Of a stretch of DNA of 64,000 nucleotides, positions 54,955-64,000 are shown one piece after another. The DNA comes from Pseudomonadota bacterium. Its GTDB lineage: Bacteria; Pseudomonadota; Gammaproteobacteria; Burkholderiales; Burkholderiaceae_C. Location: positions 28,342 through 92,341 of the forward strand of contig JAIUOW010000022.1 of the NCBI GenBank assembly GCA_020161775.1, given 5' to 3'. How positions within the stretch are numbered: the first letter of the stretch is position 1; each line of letters begins with the position of its first letter. Both the position numbers and the translations under genes were made by a program. Under the pieces are notes generated by a model. The model did not search any database. It was not told the origin of the DNA and saw nothing but the letters and a program-made list of their open reading frames with translations.

Positions 54955-55929
54955 GTGAGTGAATTGCACAAGTTCCTGTTTGACGGCATGCCGGTGCGCG
55001 GCATGATCGTGCGCCTGACCGACAGCTGGACCGAAATCCTCGCGCGCCGCGCGGCCAACAGTGAAACAGGCGCCTATGCGCCGCCCGTGCGCGACATGCT
55101 GGGCGAGATGGCCGCCGCGGGCGTGCTGATGCAGTCCAACATCAAGTTCAACGGTGCGCTGGTGTTGCAGGTGTTTGGCGACGGCCCGGTCAAGGTGGCG
55201 GTGGCCGAGGTGCAGCCCGACCTGAGCCTGCGTGCCACGGCCAAGGTCATGGGCGACGTGCCGGTGTCGGCGCGGCTGCCCGACATGGTCAATGTGAACA
55301 ACAAGGGCCGCTGTGCGATCACGCTGGACCCCAAGGACAAGTTCCCCGGCCAGCAGCCCTACCAGGGCGTGGTGCCGCTGTTTGGCGACAAGCACGAAAA
55401 GCTGGACAAGCTCAGCGAGGTGCTGGAGCACTACATGCTGCAGTCCGAGCAGCTGGACACCCGGCTCATCCTGGCGGCAGATGACAAGGTGGCCGCGGGC
55501 CTGCTGATCCAGCGCCTGCCCACGCAGGGCGAAAAGAACATCGCCGCGCTGGAAGAGGGCAGGGCGGGCGCCGACATCGGCCTGAACGAGGACTACAACC
55601 GCATTGCCATCCTGGCGGCCACGCTCACCCGCGAGGAACTGCTGACGCTGGATGTGGACACCATCCTGCACCGGCTGTTCTGGGAAGAAAAGGTCATCCG
55701 CTTCGAGCCGCAGTCGCCGCGCTTTGCCTGCACCTGCAGCCGCGAGCGCGTGGGCCACATGATCCGCGGCCTGGGTGTGGCCGAGGCCGAGAGCATCCTG
55801 GCTGAGCGCGAGCAAATCGAGGTGGGCTGCGATTTTTGCGGCAAGCAGTACCGCTTTGACGCGGTGGATGCCGCGCAGCTGTTCACGTCGCCGGGGGATC
55901 AGCCGCCCGCGACGCCAACAGTCCAGTGA
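54955..55929 (+). CDS. hslO: Hsp33 redox-regulated chaperonin
   Basis: A 324-residue holdase activated by oxidation. The redox switch has Cys259 and Cys261 (FACTCSRER) and Cys292 and Cys295 (GCDFCGKQY), which bind zinc when reduced. The N-terminal chaperone domain opens SELHKFLFDGMPVRGMIVRL. It starts with GTG four bases after the gamma carbonic anhydrase stop. The 3' end overlaps the convergent NadR-like gene by 47 bases. Confidence 0.95.
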   Translation: MSELHKFLFDGMPVRGMIVRLTDSWTEILARRAANSETGAYAPPVRDMLGEMAAAGVLMQSNIKFNGALVLQVFGDGPVKVAVAEVQPDLSLRATAKVMGDVPVSARLPDMVNVNNKGRCAITLDPKDKFPGQQPYQGVVPLFGDKHEKLDKLSEVLEHYMLQSEQLDTRLILAADDKVAAGLLIQRLPTQGEKNIAALEEGRAGADIGLNEDYNRIAILAATLTREELLTLDVDTILHRLFWEEKVIRFEPQSPRFACTCSRERVGHMIRGLGVAEAESILAEREQIEVGCDFCGKQYRFDAVDAAQLFTSPGDQPPATPTVQ

Positions 55930-56518
55930 ACAGGCGGTGCTCGCAGTCGGGGTCTGCGCATTTTTCGCAGGTCCACGGTCGGGTTTCCGTACCGCTGCGC
56001 TTCAGCGCCTCCATCGCAAACAGCGCATTGGCCAGCCGCTGGGGGCCCTGGCCATACACCACCCGGTAGGGCACGCCCGCGCGGTCCAGCGCGGCGCGCA
56101 CCAGCGCATCCACGGGTTCGCGCACATGCGGGCCGTCACGCTGCAGGCCGTCAGCCACCCAAGGCAGGTCCAGCCCGGTGACCAGCGTCAGGTCGTAGTG
56201 CCGCTGGTGCTGCAGGGCAAAGTCATACAGCGACGCATCGTCGAACAGCATGGCGCTGTAGATGGCGGTCATGAGCGGGGTGGTGTCGGCCACCAGCCAG
56301 TGGCCCGGCGGGACCTGCAGGGCGCGTCGGGCCTGCTCCTGCGCGATGCCCGGCTGCTCGTGCGGGTGCGGCGTGCGGCCCTCGCGGTCGCACCATTCGC
56401 GCAGGTATTCACCCACCGCATGCACTGGATGGCCCTGCGCGCGCCAATGGGCCGCAATGCCCATGGCCAGCGCCGTCTTACCCGTGCTTTCGGCCCCGAG
56501 CAAAGCGAGTTTTGTCAT
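55883..56518 (-). CDS. NadR-like ribosylnicotinamide kinase / P-loop protein with C-terminal Cys cluster
   Basis: A 211-residue P-loop protein of the NadR kinase-like AAA group. Walker A GAESTGKT is at residues 8-15, with EYLREWCDREG and DTTPLMTAIYS typical of the kinase domain. It lacks the HTH and adenylyltransferase parts of full NadR. Lying 20 bases downstream of pnuC, it probably phosphorylates nicotinamide riboside taken up by PnuC. Unusually its C-terminus bears Cys184-x2-Cys187-x4-Cys192-x-His194, a likely small zinc site. ATG at 56518 chosen. Confidence 0.85.
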   Translation of the reverse strand: MTKLALLGAESTGKTALAMGIAAHWRAQGHPVHAVGEYLREWCDREGRTPHPHEQPGIAQEQARRALQVPPGHWLVADTTPLMTAIYSAMLFDDASLYDFALQHQRHYDLTLVTGLDLPWVADGLQRDGPHVREPVDALVRAALDRAGVPYRVVYGQGPQRLANALFAMEALKRSGTETRPWTCEKCADPDCEHRLFTGLLASRAADPPAT

Positions 56519-56537
56519 GACTGCAAAGCAAGCCTTG

Positions 56538-57110
56538 TCATGGCGTTCCCAGGCGCTGGCGCCAGGCACGCCAGCCCAGGGCCGCCATCACGGTGAACAC
56601 GGCATACAGCGCCACGAACCACCACAGGCCCTGATGGGCAAACAGCGCTACGCTGACCATGTTGACCACGATCCACACCAGCCAGTTCTCGATGAACTTG
56701 CGCGCCAGCACCACCGTGCCCACGATGCTGCCGGCGGTCGGGAAGGCATCCCACCAGGGCACGGCTGAATCGGTGTGGTGGGCCAGCAGCCAGGCCACGG
56801 CAGGCCACAGCAGGGCCCAGGCCAGCACCACGGCGCCCAGGCCGCGGCGCCCCATGGCCGCCACCTGCAGTGCGCTGCCGTCCTCGCGCCGCCCGCGCAG
56901 CCACTGGAACCAGCCCCACAAGGCCATCACGGCAAAGAAGATCTGCAGCGAGGCATTGGCATAGAGCCGGCCCTGCCAGAGCACAAAGAACGACAGCACC
57001 GAGCTGGCGAATGCCAGCGGCCAGCCCCAGTGGATCACCCGGATATTGCAGACCACCATCGCGATGCCGAGCACCGTGGCCGCGGCCTCAAGCCATTGGT
57101 GCAGCGTCAC
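56538..57110 (-). CDS. pnuC: Nicotinamide riboside transporter PnuC
   Basis: A 190-residue integral membrane protein with about seven helices. WGWPLAFASSVLSFFVLWQGRLYANASLQIFF, GWFQWLRG and SVALFAHQGLWWFVALYAVF are PnuC hallmarks. It takes up nicotinamide riboside by facilitated diffusion; uptake is driven by intracellular phosphorylation, here by the NadR-like enzyme just downstream. Its start overlaps the ftsB stop by four bases. Confidence 0.93.
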   Translation of the reverse strand: MTLHQWLEAAATVLGIAMVVCNIRVIHWGWPLAFASSVLSFFVLWQGRLYANASLQIFFAVMALWGWFQWLRGRREDGSALQVAAMGRRGLGAVVLAWALLWPAVAWLLAHHTDSAVPWWDAFPTAGSIVGTVVLARKFIENWLVWIVVNMVSVALFAHQGLWWFVALYAVFTVMAALGWRAWRQRLGTP

Positions 57111-57382
57111 TTCGCGACCTGGACGAAGATCTCGTTGGGCTTGACCATGCCGAGTTCGGCACGGGCCTTTTCCTCGACCATCTCCAGGCCTTCCTTGAGG
57201 TCGCGCACCTCGGCTTCGGCGCGCTCATTGGCCTGCCGGGCCTGCTCGTTTTTTTCCTTCTGGTCGGCCAGCTGTTGCTGCATCTGCGACACATTGGGCA
57301 CGCTGCCCCGGCCAAACCACAGTTGCGCATGCACGATGACGAGCAGCGCAAGCAGCAAGGCCGGGACGACGCGGTTCGCCAT
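57107..57382 (-). CDS. ftsB: Cell division protein FtsB
   Basis: A 91-residue bitopic membrane protein. One N-terminal helix (VPALLLALLVIVHAQLWFG, residues 6-24) is followed by a coiled coil (about 33-72, MQQQLADQKEKNEQARQANER) and the short KARAELGMVKPNEIF motif. It forms the FtsQBL divisome complex. It lies 14 bases after eno, as in many proteobacteria. Confidence 0.93.
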   Translation of the reverse strand: MANRVVPALLLALLVIVHAQLWFGRGSVPNVSQMQQQLADQKEKNEQARQANERAEAEVRDLKEGLEMVEEKARAELGMVKPNEIFVQVAK

Positions 57383-57396
57383 AGGCTATGGCGTAG

Positions 57397-58692
<1,296 letters not shown>

Positions 58693-58711
58693 TCAAAAGT
58701 TGGTAAACGGT

Positions 58712-58994
58712 TCAGACACCTTCGACGACGAGCATGCGCATCACGGCCGCGCCTTCGCGGGCCTTCTTGGCGGCTTCGTATTCGACGGAGTTGTAAAAAG
58801 CCCGGGCCTGTTCGACCGAGGGGAACTTGAGCATCACGAAGCGCGCGGGGTTCCAGTCGCCCTCCAGCACCTCGACCTTGCCGCCGCGGATACAGACTTC
58901 GGCGCCGCTGGCTTGCATGGCGATGGTAGAGAGCTTTTTGTACTCTTCGTATTGTTCCGGGTTTGTAACGTCGACGTTGGCAATGATGTAGGCA

Positions 58995-59002
<8 letters not shown>
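58712..59002 (-). CDS. DUF1330 family protein
   Basis: A 96-residue dimeric ferredoxin-like-fold protein. [21 protein letters not shown] and [29 protein letters not shown] are the family signatures. Function is unknown. It overlaps kdsA by eight bases and lies 31 bases before eno. Confidence 0.93.
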
Positions 59003-61563
<2,561 letters not shown>

Positions 61564-61582
61564 CGCTGGTACATTTGGCTGC

Positions 61583-62821
61583 ATGAACGATCTCCTTGGC
61601 AAACACATCGTGCTGGGCCTGTCCGGCGGCATCGCCTGCTACAAGGCTGCGGAGCTGTGCCGTGCGCTCATCAAGGAAGGCGCGACGGTGCAGGTGGTGA
61701 TGACGGCCGCGGCTGAACAGTTCATCACGCCCGTGACCATGCAGGCACTGAGCAACCGGCCCGTGTACGGCTCGCACAATGCGTCGGGCTTCGACGCGCG
61801 CGAGGCCAACGGCATGCCGCACATCAACCTGTCGCGCGAGGCCGATGCGATCCTCGTCGCGCCGTGCAGCGCCGACTTCATGGTCAAGCTGGTGCATGGC
61901 GGCGCGGATGACCTGCTGAGCCTGATGTGCCTGGCGCGGCCGGTGGACAAGGTGCCGCTGCTGCTGGCGCCCGCCATGAACCGCGAGATGTGGGCGCACC
62001 CCGCCACGCAGCGCAACATGGCGCAGCTGTCGGCCGACGGCGCCACCATCCTGGGCGTGGGCAGCGGCTTTCAGGCCTGCGGTGAAACAGGCGACGGCCG
62101 CATGTTGGAGCCGGCGGAACTGTTGCAGGATGTTGTGGCCTTCTTCCAGCCCAAGCTGCTGGCGGGCCGGCGCGTGCTGGTCACGGCCGGGCCGACGTTC
62201 GAGGCACTGGACCCGATCCGCGGCATCACCAACCATTCGTCGGGCAAGATGGGCTTTGCGATTGCGCGCGCGGCTCAGGAGGCGGGCGCGCAGGTCACGC
62301 TGGTGGCCGGCCCGGTGCACCTGCCCACGCCGCGTGGCGTGCAGCGCATCGATGTGAAGTCGGCCCAGCAGATGCTGGAGGCCACCATGCGCGAGGCCGA
62401 CCGGGCCGACGTGTTCGTGGCCACGGCGGCCGTGGCCGACTGGCGGCCCGCCACGCACAGCGAGCAGAAGATCAAGAAAGACGGCTCCGGCCAGCCGCCG
62501 GTGCTGCACTTCACCGAGAACCCCGACATCCTGCACACCGTTGCCCAAGGCGAGCGGGCCCGGGCGGGCCAGCTGTTCTGCGTGGGCTTTGCCGCCGAAA
62601 GCCATGACCTGGTCAACAACGCGCAAGCCAAGCGTGCGCGCAAGGGCATACCGCTGCTGGTGGGCAACATTGGCCCGCTGACCTTCGGCCAGGACGACAA
62701 TGAAATGCTGCTGGTCGATGAACACGGCGTCCAGCCGCTGCCGCGCGCGTCCAAGCTCGCGCTGGCCCGCCAGCTGGTGGCCGAAATCGCCCGGCGCCAA
62801 CACCCAACCACTTCATCATGA
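61583..62821 (+). CDS. coaBC: Coenzyme A biosynthesis bifunctional protein CoaBC
   Basis: A 412-residue fusion. The N-terminal phosphopantothenoylcysteine decarboxylase (flavoprotein) has [16 protein letters not shown] and the ANRPVY and PAMNREMW motifs with the catalytic Cys in [13 protein letters not shown]. The C-terminal phosphopantothenate-cysteine ligase has [25 protein letters not shown] and AVADWRP. Its stop overlaps the dut start. Confidence 0.96.
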   Translation: MNDLLGKHIVLGLSGGIACYKAAELCRALIKEGATVQVVMTAAAEQFITPVTMQALSNRPVYGSHNASGFDAREANGMPHINLSREADAILVAPCSADFMVKLVHGGADDLLSLMCLARPVDKVPLLLAPAMNREMWAHPATQRNMAQLSADGATILGVGSGFQACGETGDGRMLEPAELLQDVVAFFQPKLLAGRRVLVTAGPTFEALDPIRGITNHSSGKMGFAIARAAQEAGAQVTLVAGPVHLPTPRGVQRIDVKSAQQMLEATMREADRADVFVATAAVADWRPATHSEQKIKKDGSGQPPVLHFTENPDILHTVAQGERARAGQLFCVGFAAESHDLVNNAQAKRARKGIPLLVGNIGPLTFGQDDNEMLLVDEHGVQPLPRASKLALARQLVAEIARRQHPTTSS

Positions 62822-63264
62822 AAATCGACGTCAAGATCCTCGACCCGCGCATGGCGGACCAATTGCCCGCCTATGCCACGCCCGGCAGCGCCGGGCTGGA
62901 CCTGCGTGCCTGCATGGACGCGCCGCTCACGCTGGCGCCCAATGCCTGGCAGCTGGTGCCCACCGGCATTGCCATCTACCTCAAGGACCCGGGCTATGCC
63001 GCGCTCATCCTGCCGCGCTCGGGCCTGGGCCACAAGCATGGCATCGTGCTGGGCAACCTGGTGGGCTTGATCGACAGCGACTACCAGGGCCAGCTCATGG
63101 TCAGCGCCTGGAACCGCAGCGACACGGCCTTCACCCTGCAGCCCATGGAGCGGCTGGCGCAACTGGTCATCGTGCCGGTCGTGCAGGCGCAGTTTCATGT
63201 GGTGACCGAATTCCCCGCCAGCGAACGCGGCGAGGGCGGTTACGGCTCGACCGGCAAGGCCTGA
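62818..63264 (+). CDS. dut: dUTP diphosphatase
   Basis: A 148-residue trimeric dUTPase that converts dUTP to dUMP. All five motifs are present: [42 protein letters not shown] and the C-terminal [10 protein letters not shown] arm. It is coupled to coaBC by an ATGA overlap, a common arrangement. Confidence 0.97.
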   Translation: MKIDVKILDPRMADQLPAYATPGSAGLDLRACMDAPLTLAPNAWQLVPTGIAIYLKDPGYAALILPRSGLGHKHGIVLGNLVGLIDSDYQGQLMVSAWNRSDTAFTLQPMERLAQLVIVPVVQAQFHVVTEFPASERGEGGYGSTGKA

Positions 63265-63369
63265 GCCTACGCGCCGCGCGGCGTTTTCCGACACTGCAAA
63301 TCGCCCGCGCCTGATGCCTGGCACGGTGCGGCGCCCCTGTAATGGAGGCTCCAGAACAAGGAGATTTCC

Positions 63370-63885
63370 ATGCGCACTACCGTCCGCACCACCGCCCGTT
63401 TCATGTCCGTTGCCACCGCCGTCACGGCGGCTGCCGTCCTCACGGCCTGCGGCACGGCCGATCCCTATGGCGCCAACAACTATCCGGCAGCCAGCCCGCC
63501 GGCGGCCAGCTACCCGTCCAGCCCGAACCAGCCCGTAGCCTACGTCGAATACGGCCGCATCACCCAGGTGGAAGTGCTCAACAGCGGTGCGCCCGCCAAC
63601 CAGGGGACGGCCGGCACCATCATTGGTGGCGTGGCCGGCGCGGTGATTGGCAACCAGATCGGGTCGGGTGGCGGCCGTGCCGCCGCGACCGTGCTGGGTG
63701 CGCTGGGGGGTGCCGTGGTGGGCAACCGTGTGGACCGCTCGCGCAATCCCGCCACGGCCGGTGCGGTCTACCGCATCACGCTGCAGACCGACGGCGGCGC
63801 CTGGCGCACCTATGACGTGGGCAGCACCGACCTGCGCGTGGGCGAGCGCGTGCGGGTGGAAAACGGACAGATCTACCGCGCCTGA
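63370..63885 (+). CDS. Glycine-zipper 2TM-domain lipoprotein
   Basis: A 171-residue lipoprotein precursor. The lipobox LTAC gives Cys27. A Pro-rich stretch is followed by YGRITQVEVL, then the glycine zipper (TIIGGVAGAVIGNQIGSGGG and VLGALGGAVVGN), and a C-terminal SH3-like part (YRITLQTDGGAWRTYDVG). This architecture matches the SlyB/PCP-like outer-membrane lipoprotein group. Role is envelope integrity at most by analogy. AAGGAGA precedes the ATG. Confidence 0.88.
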   Translation: MRTTVRTTARFMSVATAVTAAAVLTACGTADPYGANNYPAASPPAASYPSSPNQPVAYVEYGRITQVEVLNSGAPANQGTAGTIIGGVAGAVIGNQIGSGGGRAAATVLGALGGAVVGNRVDRSRNPATAGAVYRITLQTDGGAWRTYDVGSTDLRVGERVRVENGQIYRA

Positions 63886-63907
63886 CCGAGGCGCTGGCAG
63901 CGGTCCG

Positions 63908-64000
63908 CTAGTTGTGAAGTGTCAACAGGTTCTTTCGAGGAATCGAGAGACGAGACATAGGTGAGGCGAGGTTGATGCCGTGGTGCGGGCGGTGCCAGTT
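63908..64000 (-). mobile_element. IS481-like transposase, 3' end (continues beyond the window)
   Basis: The minus strand is open from the window edge for 30 codons to a TAG at 63908. The encoded C-terminus begins NWHRPHHGINLASPMSRL and ends NLLTLHN, a pattern (NWHRPH followed by PxSRL and a short NLL tail) usual at the end of IS481-family DDE transposases. Only this end is visible, so activity and the outer inverted repeat cannot be judged. It lies 22 bases after the glycine-zipper lipoprotein gene. Confidence 0.72.

Noticed and set aside
63268-63290. CGCCGCGCGGCG with TTTT after dut as a terminator
   Set aside because: The palindrome has no loop space for a proper stem and the T-run is just four bases; too weak to call.

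Overview
The window is high-GC chromosomal DNA of a betaproteobacterium, most likely a Burkholderiales member of the Comamonadaceae. The signs are the tRNA-Leu/tig/clpP/clpX/lon block followed by tRNA-Gly/Cys/Leu, the pyrG-kdsA-eno-ftsB operon, a small Trp-rich membrane protein of a type known from this group, and an expanded set of solitary Bug-type binding proteins. About 60 protein genes and four tRNA genes are packed tightly, with many 4-base ATGA overlaps. The placement is inferred from gene content and order; no database was searched.

Left edge (1-5710): the 3' part of an RND efflux pump gene converges on a three-gene minus-strand operon. That operon encodes a pilin-like protein, a one-helix membrane protein and a GspE/PulE ATPase with a receiver-like C-terminal domain. 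The first two genes carry three single-base frameshifts between them.

5790-12335: proteostasis block with tRNA-Leu(UAG), tig, clpP, clpX, lon, then tRNA-Gly(GCC), tRNA-Cys(GCA) and tRNA-Leu(UAA), with several clear intrinsic terminators.

12346-23230: central metabolism and housekeeping. It holds an MFS permease, murI, a class I fumarase, gdhA, a class II fumarase (fumC), a YqhA-like membrane protein, acs, a small cytochrome c and the Trp-rich protein.

23250-28150: a complete type I secretion operon (HlyD adaptor, C39-peptidase ABC exporter, TolC-like channel) with no recognisable cargo gene nearby. 28267-30956 holds trmB, gluQ and an FAD amine-oxidase-like gene.

31005-35477: a LysR regulator divergent from a pirin/DoxX/flavodoxin-like/pirin/DUF599 run that looks like a redox or quinone stress unit.

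35484-53584: the accessory part. It contains a secreted alpha/beta hydrolase, a LysR-Bug-Rieske oxygenase (alpha and beta) cassette, cell-wall and tRNA housekeeping genes (amiC, tsaE, queG), an AEC permease, xerD, four more Bug proteins, a second LysR-Bug pair with an FAD oxidoreductase, and a 232-bp intergenic element bounded by perfect 28-bp inverted repeats.

53602-63885: housekeeping with a ferritin-like DUF455 protein, gamma carbonic anhydrase, hslO, an NMN salvage pair (NadR-like kinase, pnuC), ftsB, eno, DUF1330, kdsA, pyrG, coaBC, dut and a glycine-zipper lipoprotein. The right edge cuts into the 3' end of an IS481-like transposase on the minus strand.

No CRISPR array, prophage, rRNA or replication origin was seen. 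The candidates for something less ordinary are the pilin/GspE-receiver operon, the orphan peptidase-exporter, the LysR-Bug-Rieske cassette, the hairpin just ahead of tRNA-Leu, and the 232-bp inverted-repeat element.
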